Origin: Streptomyces antibioticus
GTDB taxonomy: Bacteria; Actinomycetota; Actinomycetes; Streptomycetales; Streptomycetaceae
NCBI RefSeq assembly: GCF_002019855.1
Contig: NZ_CM007717.1
Location: 496,001 to 560,000, forward strand
Direction: 5' to 3'
Length of the DNA stretch: 64,000 nt
The notes under the pieces are model-generated. The model ran no database searches, was not told the DNA's origin, and saw nothing but the letters and a program-made list of their open reading frames with translations. Below, in pieces: positions 33,711-42,562 of the stretch. Both the position numbers and the translations under genes were made by a program. Position 1 is the first letter of the stretch, and each line of letters begins with the position of its first letter.

Positions 33711-35381
33711 TCAGAGCTTGGCACCGAAGTTCTGTGTCCACCACGGACCGCCGGAGCCGTTGTGGATGCCCACGCCGATGTTCTTGAAGTCGCAGTTGAG
33801 GATGTTGGCGCGGTGGCCGGGGCTGTTCATCCAGGACGTCATCACCGACTCGGCCGTCTGCTGGCCCTTGGCGATGTTCTCGCCGTAGGTGGACCAGCGG
33901 TAGCCCGCGGCCGTGATGCGCTGACCCGGGTCCTCTCCGTCGGGGTTGGTGTGGTCGAAGAAGTCGCGGGCGGCCATGTCCTCGGAGTGGCCCTGGGCGG
34001 CCGCGCGCAGCAGGCTGTCGTCGGTGAGCGGGCCGCAGCCCGCCGACGCGCGTTCCTCGTTGACCAGCGCGATCACCTGCGCCCCGAGACCGGACGGCTT
34101 GCCGCTGCCCGACTGGGTCTGCTTGTCGCCCGAGGAGGTCTTCTGCGGCTCGGCCTTCTTCTCCGTTGCGGGCGTGCTCTTCTTCTCCGTCCGGGCGCTC
34201 GGGGAGGCGCTCGCGCTCGGCGACTTGGACGGGGACGGCGAGGCGGCCGCGGAGGCGGACGGCGAGGGGGACGAGGACGCCGAGGCGGAGCGGTCGCCGT
34301 CGGGGGTGGGCTCGTCCGTGACGACCGTGCCGTTCGCGGGCAGGGCGGCGGTGCCCTCCTTGGTCCCGCCGCCCTCCTGGATGCCGAAGTAGTACAGGCC
34401 GCCGCCGACCACGCAGACCGCCACGACCGCGCCGCCCACCGCGCGGCGCCGCACCCGCCGCCGGCGACGGGCCTCGCCGCGCGAGAGGCCCTGGTCCCTG
34501 CCGGACCGGTGCCGGCCCGGCACGGAGGAGACCCCGTCGACCTCGGCGGCGAGCGCGGTCGACGAGCCGGCCAGAGCCACCGTGTCGGCGGTGGCGGACG
34601 GCATCCGCGCCAGCAGCGCGGACGAGACGGCGACCAGCGCGAGACCGGCCAACAGGCCCTCGGCGGGCATCAGTCCGCTCCAGAGGCCGGAGCAGCGTGC
34701 GCAGCCGCGCGCGTGGCGGGCCGCCCGCTTGCGGTACAGCGCGGAGGGCCGGCCGTCCCAGCCGGCCAGCTCGCCCCGGAGTTCCCGGCACGGCGGCTGC
34801 GCGTCCAGCGCCCGCACGACCACCCGGGCCGCTTCGAGCTGGGCCTTCATCCGCTGCACGCGGACCGCGGTGTGCTGCGGGGAGAGGTCGAGGGCCTGGG
34901 CGATCTCGGCGCGGGTCAGTTCACCGGCGCACTCCAGCCACCACAGGGACAGCAGGCCGCGGTCGTCGGGCTCCAGCCAGCGGGTGGCGCGCGCGGTCTC
35001 CTGCCGCTGCCCGGACAACTGGAGCTGGACGATGGTCAGATCGACGAAGTCGGCGCCCGGGTCGGCGACCCCCTCGGCCTCGTCGACGGCGCCCTGGGCG
35101 GGCTGCCTGCGGTGCCAGTGGGCCCGTATCTGGTTCATGGTGATGGCCACGAGCCAGGAGCGGAAGCTCTCGGGGGCGCGCAGGCCGCCCAGCGAGTCGA
35201 GGGCCTTGAGCATGGTGTCCTGCACGACGTCGTCCACGTCGACCGAACCGTTCAGCGCGCGGCCCACGATGTTGTAGACGAGCGGGAGGTACGCGCTGAC
35301 GAGCGCGTCCTGGGCGGACGGGTCGCCCGCTCGGGCGGCGCTCACCAGTTCCGCCGGGTCCGTCGTGTGCCGTGTGCTCAT
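33711..35381 (-). CDS. ECF-type sigma factor fused to zinc anti-sigma motif, membrane segment and CAP domain
   Basis: The 556-residue product begins with sigma region 2 (about 20-90, with DVDDVVQDTMLKA and SFRSWLVAITMN) and region 4 (about 120-190, with TRAEIAQALDLSPQHTAVRV). A zinc anti-sigma motif follows: HARGCARC (His223, Cys227, Cys230) preceded by Cys198. Hydrophobic segments lie at 242-258 and 314-334, separated by an Arg-rich stretch (300-313). A Ser/Pro/Ala linker (about 360-430) leads to a C-terminal CAP/SCP domain (about 432-556). One chain therefore holds transcription factor, inhibitor and probable external sensor. Release of the sigma part by proteolysis is the likely mechanism, as inference. 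The ATG at 35381 follows AGGGAAG. Confidence 0.88.
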   Translation of the reverse strand: MSTRHTTDPAELVSAARAGDPSAQDALVSAYLPLVYNIVGRALNGSVDVDDVVQDTMLKALDSLGGLRAPESFRSWLVAITMNQIRAHWHRRQPAQGAVDEAEGVADPGADFVDLTIVQLQLSGQRQETARATRWLEPDDRGLLSLWWLECAGELTRAEIAQALDLSPQHTAVRVQRMKAQLEAARVVVRALDAQPPCRELRGELAGWDGRPSALYRKRAARHARGCARCSGLWSGLMPAEGLLAGLALVAVSSALLARMPSATADTVALAGSSTALAAEVDGVSSVPGRHRSGRDQGLSRGEARRRRRVRRRAVGGAVVAVCVVGGGLYYFGIQEGGGTKEGTAALPANGTVVTDEPTPDGDRSASASSSPSPSASAAASPSPSKSPSASASPSARTEKKSTPATEKKAEPQKTSSGDKQTQSGSGKPSGLGAQVIALVNEERASAGCGPLTDDSLLRAAAQGHSEDMAARDFFDHTNPDGEDPGQRITAAGYRWSTYGENIAKGQQTAESVMTSWMNSPGHRANILNCDFKNIGVGIHNGSGGPWWTQNFGAKL

Positions 35382-35569
35382 CGCTGCTTCCCTGTCGTCG
35401 ATGCTGTCCGTCTACGAGGGGAGATCCGGGGACCGGCGGCGGATAACAGTTCTTCGGAAACTCCTGCGAGGGCAGACTCCCTGTGCGAACGTCATCACCG
35501 CTATGAGGGCGGTCACATTCGGCTCTGACCTGCCAACTCGCCCTGTCCGCTTCGACCGAAGGGCCGTAA

Positions 35570-35974
35570 ATGACGCGCATGCCCGCTCCCGCCCGGTGCG
35601 CCCGCGGCCTGTTGGCCGCCCTCGTCCTCGCGGCCGCCGGCTGCGCGCTGCGGCTCGGGTTCACCGCGGTGACGTTCGAGACGGGGGCGCTGGGCGCGCC
35701 GCTCCTCGCGCTGCTCCTGCTCGCGGCGGCCGGGTGCGTACTGACGGCCGGGGCGGCGCTGATGGTGTCGCTGCGGTTCACCGAGGGCGGTACGGCGGTG
35801 CGGACGGGGGCGCTCACCGTCGGCTGGGTGACCGTTCTGGGCGGTCTGGCCGCATTTCTGACGTACGACCATGTGGGGGCCGTCGGTATCGGGTGGGGCG
35901 CGCTCGTGGTGGCGCTGTCCGGGCACCGGGAGACCAGGGCCTGGTTCGAACGCGGCCGCCTGCTCGCACCCTGA
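35570..35974 (+). CDS. Small integral membrane protein of unknown function
   Basis: The 134-residue product has four likely membrane helices (about 11-30, 43-65, 80-97 and 102-117) joined by short loops, with basic ends. No family is recognised. The ATG at 35570 follows GAAGGG. It is divergent from the sigma-CAP gene across 188 bp and could share control with it, but nothing in the sequence shows this. Confidence 0.55.
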   Translation: MTRMPAPARCARGLLAALVLAAAGCALRLGFTAVTFETGALGAPLLALLLLAAAGCVLTAGAALMVSLRFTEGGTAVRTGALTVGWVTVLGGLAAFLTYDHVGAVGIGWGALVVALSGHRETRAWFERGRLLAP

Positions 35975-36134
35975 CCGCGGGGGCGCGGGGCGGGGTCCGG
36001 GCCGTGAAGCCCTGTCCTCCCCCCCCCTCTCGGCCGCGTCACGGCCCGGAGCCCGCCCCCGCTGTCACCATCTGCTCCAGGAGGACGAGGCGACCGAACG
36101 ACCTCGTAAGTACGAGCCAGCCCTGGGAGCACCG

Positions 36135-37064
36135 ATGACCCTGCCCGCCCCGCTGACCGGAGTGATCCCGCCCGTCTGCACGCCCTTAACCCCGGACCGC
36201 CAGCTCGACGTGCCCTCGCTGCGCCGGCTGGTCGACCATCTGACGGCCGCCGGGGTGGACGCGCTGTTCGTGCTCGGCTCGACCTCGGAGGCCGCCCATC
36301 TCACCGACCGGCAGCGCCGGCTGGTGACCGAGACGGTGGTGGCGCACACGGCCGGGCGGCTGCCGGTGCTGGCCGGGGCGATCGACATGACCACGCCCCG
36401 CGTGCTGGACCACGTCGAGACGGCCGCGGCGGCGGGCGCGGCCGCCGTGGTCGTCACCGCGCCCTTCTACACCCGCACCCACCCCGCCGAGATCGCCCGC
36501 CACTTCCGGCTGATCGCGGCCCGCAGCCCCGTCCCGGTGCTCGCCTACGACATCCCGGCCGCCGTGCACACCAAGCTCCCCGCCCGGCTCGTCCTGGAGC
36601 TGGCCGACGAGGGCGCGCTCGCCGGGCTCAAGGACTCCAGCGGCGACCTGGCCGGCTTCCGCGAGGTCGTCCACGGCGCCCGCTCGCTGCCGGGGTTCAG
36701 CGCCCTCACCGGCTCCGAACTGACCGTCGACGCGGCCCTGGCCCTCGGCGCGCACGGCGCGGTCCCCGGCCTGGCCAACGTCGACCCGGACGGCTACGTC
36801 CGCCTGACCCGCCTCTGCCGCTCCGGTGACCTGGAACGGGCCCGAGCCGAACAGGAGCGCCTGTGCGCCCTGTTCGCCATGACGACCGCCCCCGACCCGA
36901 CCCGCATGGGCCCCACCTCGGCAGCGATCGGCGCATTCAAGACGGCCCTGCACCTCCGCGGCATCATCACCCACCCGACCACGGCCGACCCCCAGATCCC
37001 CCTGACCCCGCAGGAAACGGAAGCGGTCGCCAAGCATCTGGCCGGGGCGGGGCTCATCCCTTGA
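36135..37064 (+). CDS. Dihydrodipicolinate synthase / N-acetylneuraminate lyase family aldolase
   Basis: The 309-residue (beta/alpha)8 class I aldolase has the Schiff-base lysine in ALAGLKDSSGDLAGF (about residue 160) and the catalytic tyrosine in LAYDIPAAVHTKL (about 136). A phosphate/carboxylate-binding GSTSEAAHLT motif is near 46. Family members cleave or join pyruvate with aldehydes in lysine, sialic acid or sugar-acid pathways. It stands alone with no lysine-pathway genes, so a catabolic keto-acid aldolase is more likely than DapA. The ATG at 36135 has TGGGAG upstream. Its 3' end carries a 20-bp tandem duplication. Confidence 0.88.
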   Translation: MTLPAPLTGVIPPVCTPLTPDRQLDVPSLRRLVDHLTAAGVDALFVLGSTSEAAHLTDRQRRLVTETVVAHTAGRLPVLAGAIDMTTPRVLDHVETAAAAGAAAVVVTAPFYTRTHPAEIARHFRLIAARSPVPVLAYDIPAAVHTKLPARLVLELADEGALAGLKDSSGDLAGFREVVHGARSLPGFSALTGSELTVDAALALGAHGAVPGLANVDPDGYVRLTRLCRSGDLERARAEQERLCALFAMTTAPDPTRMGPTSAAIGAFKTALHLRGIITHPTTADPQIPLTPQETEAVAKHLAGAGLIP

Positions 37065-37096
37065 CGGTCACCCGGGTCCCTTGACGGTCACCCGGG
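37057..37096 (+). repeat. 20-bp tandem direct repeat spanning the aldolase stop codon
   Basis: The unit TCCCTTGACGGTCACCCGGG occurs twice head to tail at 37057-37076 and 37077-37096. The first copy includes the aldolase stop codon (TGA, 37062-37064). It is a recent local duplication and has no effect on the protein. Confidence 0.9.
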
Positions 37097-37118
37097 GGCC
37101 GAGAGCGGCTCGGGACGC

Positions 37119-37691
37119 TCAGTCCCGGGCCGCCTTGCGGGCCCTGAAGGCCGCCGCCTTGACCCGGCTCCGGCAGGCCGTGGAGCAGAAGTGGCGGACC
37201 GCGTTGCGGGAGGCGTCCACGTAGACGCGGTCGCAGTGCGGGGCCGCGCAGACGCCGAGGCGTCCGGCGAGGTCGCTGCCGATCGCCAGTGCCAGGGCGG
37301 TGGCGCAGCCGGCGCTCCACCCCACGGAGAGGCTGTCGTCGGAGCCGTGGAAGTGGACTTGCCAGGGCTCGCCCTCGACGCGGTCGAGCTGGGGGCGGGC
37401 GCCGGTGGCGAGCAGCAGGACGTTCACCGTGCGGGCCGCCTCGTCGAGTCGGTCGCGGTCGACGGCCTCGAACACCGCCCGCATCTGCTGTGCGGTGTGG
37501 GCGAGGTGGGTGGCGTGTCCCGGCTCGACCGAGGAGCGGTGCGGCGACGGGGGCAGCGCCTCGTGCACCGCCTGCGGCAGCCGGGTCCCCCGCGGAGCGG
37601 TGTAGGGGCGTCCCTGCCGCTCGCCGTCGGTCAGCGTATTCACGAGGGAGACGGCCGCGTCGAGCAGCGCCACCACGTGACCATCGAACAT
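37119..37691 (-). CDS. CGNR zinc-finger protein
   Basis: The 190-residue product has an N-terminal region found with this family (FDGHVVALLDAAVSLVNTLT). The C-terminal CGNR zinc finger reads CAAPHCDRVYVDASRN followed by FCSTACRSRVKAAAFRARK (about residues 142-185), with four cysteines. The basic end suggests nucleic-acid binding, and such proteins are treated as transcription regulators. The ATG at 37691 gives the standard N terminus; a GTG at 37706, four codons further upstream and closer to a GAAGGAG site, is an alternative. It is divergent from an MFS transporter that it may regulate. Confidence 0.82.
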   Translation of the reverse strand: MFDGHVVALLDAAVSLVNTLTDGERQGRPYTAPRGTRLPQAVHEALPPSPHRSSVEPGHATHLAHTAQQMRAVFEAVDRDRLDEAARTVNVLLLATGARPQLDRVEGEPWQVHFHGSDDSLSVGWSAGCATALALAIGSDLAGRLGVCAAPHCDRVYVDASRNAVRHFCSTACRSRVKAAAFRARKAARD

Positions 37692-37787
37692 CACTTGACC
37701 GGTCACTCCTTCGATCTCTAGCGTGCCTGTGCGACCGACGATATCCATGTGGTCGGTCACGCACGAGAGATACGCGAGGGGGGATGC

Positions 37788-39107
37788 GTGGAGTCTGCGC
37801 AGAGCGAGAAGCGCCTGCCGCGCGCGGTGCGGCTGCTGATCGTGGCGCGGGCGGTGAACCGGCTGGGGGCGTTCTCGCTGCCCTTCCTCACCGTGCTGCT
37901 CACGACGGACTTCGGCGCCGGTACGGCCGTCGCCGGGTACATCGGGGCCGCCTTCGGGCTCGCCACGATTCCCTCGCGTCTGGTCGGCGGGCGCCTGGCC
38001 GACCGTATCGGCCGACGGCGCACGATGGTGACCGGGCTGACCGGGTGCGCGGTGGCGCAACTGGGGATCGCGGCGTCCGACGGCCTGGTGCCGGTGGCCT
38101 GCTTCGCGGTGCTGCTGGGGCTGGCCTTCGAGATCTACGAGCCGCCCAGCCAGGCGATGATCGCGGATGTCGTGGCACCGGGTGAACAGGTCCGCGCCTA
38201 CGGCCTGTTGAACGCGGCCCTGGCCGTGGCGGGCATGGGCGCGGGTCTGCTGGCGGCCGGGCTCGGGCGCTGGGACCTGCGGTGGCTGTTCGTGGCCGAC
38301 GCCCTCACCTGTCTGCTCTGCGCGCTGACCGTGCACCTGGTCCTGCCCGCGGACCACGTCACGGCGGCGACGGCGGCCGGGGAGGCGGCGGGTGTCGCCC
38401 CCTGGCGGGACCGGTCGTTGCTCGTGATGCTCGCGGCGGGGACGCTGTTCGCTGTCGCCCATCTCCAGATAGCGATCGGGGTGCCGCTGTCCCTGGAAGC
38501 GCGCGGACTACAACCCGCGGACGCCGGGCTGCTGTTCGCGGTGTCCGCGCTCACGCTCACCGCGGGACAGCCACTCCTGCGGCTGAGACCGCTGGCCGCG
38601 CTCCCGACACCCACCGCTTTCGCGGGCGGCTATCTCCTGATGGCCCTCGGCCTCGCCGGATACGCGCTCGCCCACGGCCTGCTCGGCCACCTCGCGGCGA
38701 CCGTCACATGGAGCGCGGGCGATCTGCTTCTCGTGGGACGCGCGTACGCGCTCGTCGCGCACCTCGCCCCCGTCGGCGGGACGGCACGCTATCTGGCGGT
38801 GTACGGCACGAGTTGGGGTGTCGCCGGGGTCGTCGCGCCGCTGGCCGGCACGCAGTTGCTCGACCGGGCCGGAGCAGGCGGACTGTGGTGCGCCATGTCC
38901 TCGGCGTGTCTGGTCCTCGCGCTTGTGCACCCTGCCTGGATCCGCGCCGCCGACGACGGGACGCGCGGGCGGTGGCTCAGGTCGTCGTGGGTCGCTGGGC
39001 GGCCAGGAGGACGAAGTCTGCGTTCCAGGGGTCGAGGCAGACGGCCAGGCGGCCGACGTCGGGGACGTCTTCGGGGCCCATCTGGATGTTGCCGCCGTTC
39101 TCCGTGA
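37788..39107 (+). CDS. MFS transporter with anomalous C-terminal tail
   Basis: The 439-residue product has about twelve membrane helices and the MFS motif A GGRLADRIGRRRTMV (about residues 65-79). The GTG at 37788 has GAGGGGGG 5-6 bases upstream. Substrate is unknown; drug or metabolite efflux is typical for this branch. The last 40 or so residues are Arg/Gly/Pro-rich and non-family. They are encoded opposite the end of the convergent VOC gene, overlapping it by 131 bp. That looks like reading past a lost stop or after a frameshift. It is divergent from the CGNR gene. Confidence 0.85.
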   Translation: MESAQSEKRLPRAVRLLIVARAVNRLGAFSLPFLTVLLTTDFGAGTAVAGYIGAAFGLATIPSRLVGGRLADRIGRRRTMVTGLTGCAVAQLGIAASDGLVPVACFAVLLGLAFEIYEPPSQAMIADVVAPGEQVRAYGLLNAALAVAGMGAGLLAAGLGRWDLRWLFVADALTCLLCALTVHLVLPADHVTAATAAGEAAGVAPWRDRSLLVMLAAGTLFAVAHLQIAIGVPLSLEARGLQPADAGLLFAVSALTLTAGQPLLRLRPLAALPTPTAFAGGYLLMALGLAGYALAHGLLGHLAATVTWSAGDLLLVGRAYALVAHLAPVGGTARYLAVYGTSWGVAGVVAPLAGTQLLDRAGAGGLWCAMSSACLVLALVHPAWIRAADDGTRGRWLRSSWVAGRPGGRSLRSRGRGRRPGGRRRGRLRGPSGCCRRSP

Positions 39108-39777
39108 CCTTCGCGACCGCGGTGTCGCAGTCCTCGACGCCGAAGACCGGGTGCCAGTAGGGGCGGCCGTCCGTGAGGGTGAGGTTGACCTCGGTCATCT
39201 CCATGACGCCGCCGTGCATCCGCTCCTCGGGCAGTCCGGCGGGGGTGATCAGGTCGTACTCACCGGCGTCGCCCTGGAGGTCCATGGCGTCGAAGCTCCA
39301 GCCGAAGACCTCGCCGTAGAACTCCTTCGCGGCCGCCGCGTCGGTCGTGTACAGCTCGACCCAGGACAGGGAGCCGGGTGCGTCGACCAGGTCCACGCCC
39401 TTGGTCGTGCCCGGCTGCCAGGCGGCGAACTGGCCGCCGAGCGGATCGCTGAACTGGGCCATCCTGCCCCATTCGTCGAGGTCCGTCGGCGGCACCCGGA
39501 CGGTGCCGCCGAGGCGCTCGACGGTCTGCGCGGCAGCGTCCGCGTCGGGGACGCTGTAGTAGATCATCCACGCCGGGCGGGCACCCTCCTCGGTGAGTCT
39601 GCCCAGCCCGGCGACGATCTTTCCGTCCTTGCGGAACATACCCCCCTCCACCCCCTCCCCCATCGGCTCGTACTCCCAGCCCAGCACCGCGGCGTAGAAG
39701 GACGCGGCGGCCCGGACGTCGGGAGCGCCGAGGTCGAGCCAGCAGGGGCTGCCCGGGGCGAAGTCGGTGGTGATCAT
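38977..39777 (-). CDS. Two-domain VOC (glyoxalase/bleomycin-resistance fold) protein
   Basis: The 266-residue product holds two tandem VOC domains. Each begins with a GxPxWxxL/Vx(L/Y)-type strand: CWLDLGAPDVRAAASFYAAV at about 12-31 and SWVELYTTDAAAAKEFYGEV at about 138-157. Metal-ligand positions are only partly conserved. This organisation is that of the actinobacterial Cfp30B-like proteins, whose substrate is unknown; small-molecule isomerase, hydroxylase or drug-binding roles are possible. The ATG at 39777 has GAAGGGA upstream. Confidence 0.85.
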   Translation of the reverse strand: MITTDFAPGSPCWLDLGAPDVRAAASFYAAVLGWEYEPMGEGVEGGMFRKDGKIVAGLGRLTEEGARPAWMIYYSVPDADAAAQTVERLGGTVRVPPTDLDEWGRMAQFSDPLGGQFAAWQPGTTKGVDLVDAPGSLSWVELYTTDAAAAKEFYGEVFGWSFDAMDLQGDAGEYDLITPAGLPEERMHGGVMEMTEVNLTLTDGRPYWHPVFGVEDCDTAVAKVTENGGNIQMGPEDVPDVGRLAVCLDPWNADFVLLAAQRPTTT

Positions 39778-39836
39778 GGGGGTTCCCTTCACGGAGCGGT
39801 CTTCCCAGCCTGACACCGGGGTGCGGCACGCGCCCG

Positions 39837-39850
39837 TCAGGTGCGCCTGA
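39837..39850. promoter_or_regulatory. 14-bp palindrome upstream of the VOC gene (TCAGGTGCGCCTGA)
   Basis: This is a palindrome with one mismatched pair and a central GCGC-like core, 60 bp upstream of the VOC start and 51 bp after the lamin-tail gene's stop. It could be an operator for the VOC gene or a weak terminator hairpin. Neither is certain. Confidence 0.3.
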
Positions 39851-39900
39851 TCCGGGCGGACGGCTCGTCGTGAAGGGGGCGCGGAGACCCGCGCGGTCCG

Positions 39901-40404
39901 TCAGCCGTGGTAGTTGATGTACCCGTTGCCGTCGGCGTCGTTGGCGCGCTTGGTGTAGGAGTGCACGTCGGCACGGGCCCCGCCGGGCTTCAGCAGGTAG
40001 ATGGTGTCCTTGTCGTTGTTCCAGATGAAGTTGCAGTTCTGGCGGTAGACGACATTGCCGGCGTCGGAGTCGGTGCCCCGGCCGCCGCGCAGCTTCACGT
40101 AGTCCCCCGGCTCCAGCTTGTGGGAGGCGGTGAAGGTGAACTTGTTCCCCGTGGCGTCCTTGACGACGTACCCCTTGAGGTTGACGGTCGCGGTCCGCGA
40201 GTAGTTCTTGATCGTCAGGTACTCGTTCTTGGTGTTGCCGCCCGAGCAGCGGTTGGAGTCGCTGCCCGGGGCGTCGTACTGGACACCCTTGACCTTCAGC
40301 GCGGACGTGTACTCGGCGGCCTGAGCCGGCACGGCGGTGACCACGGCGAGCGTCCCGGCGGCGGCAGCGGCGGCCGACACGGCGAAGGCACGGCGTATGG
40401 ACAT
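39901..40404 (-). CDS. Secreted lamin-tail-domain protein
   Basis: The 167-residue product has a signal peptide (about 1-29, ending AQA). A lamin-tail (LTD) beta-sandwich follows, with SGGNTKNEYLTIKNYS, the GYVVKD turn, HKLEPGDYVKLRGGRG, and two cysteines (SNRC and RQNC) placed for a disulfide. LTD proteins are abundant small secreted proteins in Streptomyces and may bind surfaces or DNA; the role is not established. The ATG at 40404 fits the signal peptide. It appears to be a single-gene unit. Confidence 0.85.
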   Translation of the reverse strand: MSIRRAFAVSAAAAAAGTLAVVTAVPAQAAEYTSALKVKGVQYDAPGSDSNRCSGGNTKNEYLTIKNYSRTATVNLKGYVVKDATGNKFTFTASHKLEPGDYVKLRGGRGTDSDAGNVVYRQNCNFIWNNDKDTIYLLKPGGARADVHSYTKRANDADGNGYINYHG

Positions 40405-40512
40405 GAGGATTCCCCCCTCATTGGTGCGAGTGAAGCGTGTGGAGCCTACCCGAGGTGATCAGAGGGTGTTCGCCGTGTGAGGAAATCGTGAAGGAGATAG
40501 CTTTCAGCCCGT

Positions 40513-40848
40513 TCACTCCGGGTGGGCCACCGCCTCCCGCTGGAGCTGTACGGCGGCCAGCAGGCTCAGCGTCGGCTCCGCGCGGCGCAGCGCCTTCACC
40601 GCCGCGACCGAGGTGAGATCCCCCTCGAAACCGGCCGCCGCGAGCCGCGCGCGCACCCAGCGGGCGCGCAGCCGCGGCCCGTCGGCGCCGGCGGTCGACT
40701 CCACGAGCGCGGCGGCCCGTTCCAGCCCCGGCCGTTCCTCCGGCGACGCCGACGCGAGCGCCTCGCGCAGTGCCGCGGCGACCACGTCCGCGTCCCGGAT
40801 CGTCAACACCACGTCGCTCGTCCGGCTCAGCCCCAGGAATCCTGTCAT
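40513..40848 (-). CDS. Small helical protein of unknown function
   Basis: The 111-residue product is predicted mostly helical, rich in Ala, Arg and Glu. It starts GFLGLSRTSDVVLTIRDADV and has no signal peptide or membrane segment. Codon use is normal for the genome. The ATG at 40848 is favoured; an in-frame ATG at 40857 is possible. No family is recognised. It is divergent from the FAD/Rieske oxidoreductase gene. Confidence 0.6.
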   Translation of the reverse strand: MTGFLGLSRTSDVVLTIRDADVVAAALREALASASPEERPGLERAAALVESTAGADGPRLRARWVRARLAAAGFEGDLTSVAAVKALRRAEPTLSLLAAVQLQREAVAHPE

Positions 40849-41007
40849 GCACGGCATCCTGACCGCCGGATTCCTTGCCTGCCAAGGGACTTGAGGAGCT
40901 TCAGAGGGTCGGGCGCATCGCCGCGCCCACTGTATGGAGACCTCCGGATCACGGTGGCTCCGGCCGGACGCCCGTTCCGGTCGTCGGCAGATGGGCACTC
41001 GGGCGGC

Positions 41008-42534
41008 ATGAACAGCGATACCGCAGTCCAGGGCTCCTACTGGCTGGAGACCGCGCCGCCCGGCGCGCCCGCGCCGCCGCCGACCGGTGATCTCGACGTC
41101 GACGTCGCCGTGATCGGCGCCGGGATCGCGGGGCTGTCGACGGCCTGGGAGCTGGTCCGGCAGGGGCGGGGCGTGGCCGTGCTGGAGGCCGGGCGGGTCG
41201 CCGCCGGGGTGACCGGGCACACCACGGCCAAGCTGAGCGCGCTGCACACTCTCGTCTACGACCATCTGCGCCGCACCCGGGGCCCCGAGGGCGCACGGCT
41301 GTACGCGCGGTCGCAGAGCGAGGCGATCCGGCACGCCGCCGGGATCGCCGAGGAGCTGGGCGTCGACTGCGACTGGGAGGAGACGGCGGCCTTCACATAC
41401 GCCGAGGACTCCCGGCAGGTGGCGAGGCTGCGGGCGGAGGCCGCGGCCGCGCGCGAGGCGGGTCTGCCCGCGCGGTTCGTCACGGAGACGGAACTGCCGT
41501 TCGCGGTCGCCGGAGCGGTCCGGGTGACGGGGCAGGCCCAGTTCCACCCGCGCGCGTATCTGCTGGCGCTCACGGAGGAGCTGCGCCAGCGCGGCGGTGC
41601 CGTGTACGAGGGCACCCGCGTCGTCGGCCTGTCCGAGGGCGAGCCGTGCGTGCTGACCACCGACGCCGGGGTCTCGGTGCGCGCCCGCGAGGTCGTGGTC
41701 GCCACCCACTACCCCGTCTTCGACCGCGCCCTCCTCTTCACCCGGCTCTCCCCGCGCCGCGAACTGGTCCTCGCGGGACCCGTCGACGAGGCCCTGGCCC
41801 CGCGCGACATGTACATCACGCCGGAACGCGCCACCCGGTCCGTGCGCTCCGCGCCGTACGGGGACGGCCGGCGCCTGCTGATCGTCACCGGCGAGCACTT
41901 CACACCCGGCACCGCCGACGTGGAGGAGCGGTTCGCGCGGCTGGCGGCCTGGGCCGGCGAGCACTTCCCCGGGTTCACGGTCACCCACCGGTGGGCCACG
42001 CAGGACAACGACTCCACCGACTCCGTACCGCTGATCGGGCCGTTGCACCCCGGCAGCCGCCACACGTACGTGGCGACCGGGTTCGGCGGCTGGGGGCTGA
42101 GCGGCGGCGTCATGGCGGGCCGGCTGCTCGCCGACCTCCTCGCCGGACGGAAGGTCGCGTGGCAGGACCTCTACGATCCCCGCCGGGTGGCGTCCGTGGT
42201 CCGTGAGGGGACGACCTTCCTCAAGCACCAGGCGCAGGTGGCCCGGCACTTCGTCGGCGACCGGCTGCCCGCCGCGACCGGGACCGCCCCGCAGGACGTC
42301 CCGCCCGGCCAGGGAGCCGTGGTGCGCGTGGACGGGCGGCCGTGCGCCGTGCACCGGGACGACGACGGCCGTCTGCACGCGGTGTCGGCGCGCTGTACGC
42401 ACCTCGGCTGCCTGGTGGCCTTCAACGCCGCCGAACGGGCGTGGGAGTGCCCGTGCCACGGCTCCCGTTTCGCCCCGGACGGCCAGGTCCTCCAGGGACC
42501 CGCCGTCCGACCGCTGGAACGACGCGACCTCTGA
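41008..42534 (+). CDS. FAD-dependent oxidoreductase fused to a Rieske [2Fe-2S] domain
   Basis: The 508-residue product has an N-terminal DAO-type FAD domain with VAVIGAGIAGLSTAWELVRQG (about residues 33-53). A C-terminal FAD-contact region reads YVATGFGGWGLSGGVMAG (about 352-369). The last 90 residues form a Rieske domain with cluster ligands in CTHLGC and CPCHGSRF. The fusion can pass electrons between flavin and iron-sulfur cluster; substrate unknown. It opens a redox gene series on this strand. The ATG at 41008 lies 21 codons before the dinucleotide-binding strand. Confidence 0.9.
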   Translation: MNSDTAVQGSYWLETAPPGAPAPPPTGDLDVDVAVIGAGIAGLSTAWELVRQGRGVAVLEAGRVAAGVTGHTTAKLSALHTLVYDHLRRTRGPEGARLYARSQSEAIRHAAGIAEELGVDCDWEETAAFTYAEDSRQVARLRAEAAAAREAGLPARFVTETELPFAVAGAVRVTGQAQFHPRAYLLALTEELRQRGGAVYEGTRVVGLSEGEPCVLTTDAGVSVRAREVVVATHYPVFDRALLFTRLSPRRELVLAGPVDEALAPRDMYITPERATRSVRSAPYGDGRRLLIVTGEHFTPGTADVEERFARLAAWAGEHFPGFTVTHRWATQDNDSTDSVPLIGPLHPGSRHTYVATGFGGWGLSGGVMAGRLLADLLAGRKVAWQDLYDPRRVASVVREGTTFLKHQAQVARHFVGDRLPAATGTAPQDVPPGQGAVVRVDGRPCAVHRDDDGRLHAVSARCTHLGCLVAFNAAERAWECPCHGSRFAPDGQVLQGPAVRPLERRDL

Positions 42535-42562
42535 ATGCCCCCCACGTGACGAGGAGTTCCCT

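Noticed and set aside
36135..37064. DapA of lysine biosynthesis
   Set aside because: The fold and Lys are shared, but there are no lysine-pathway neighbours; only the family can be supported.
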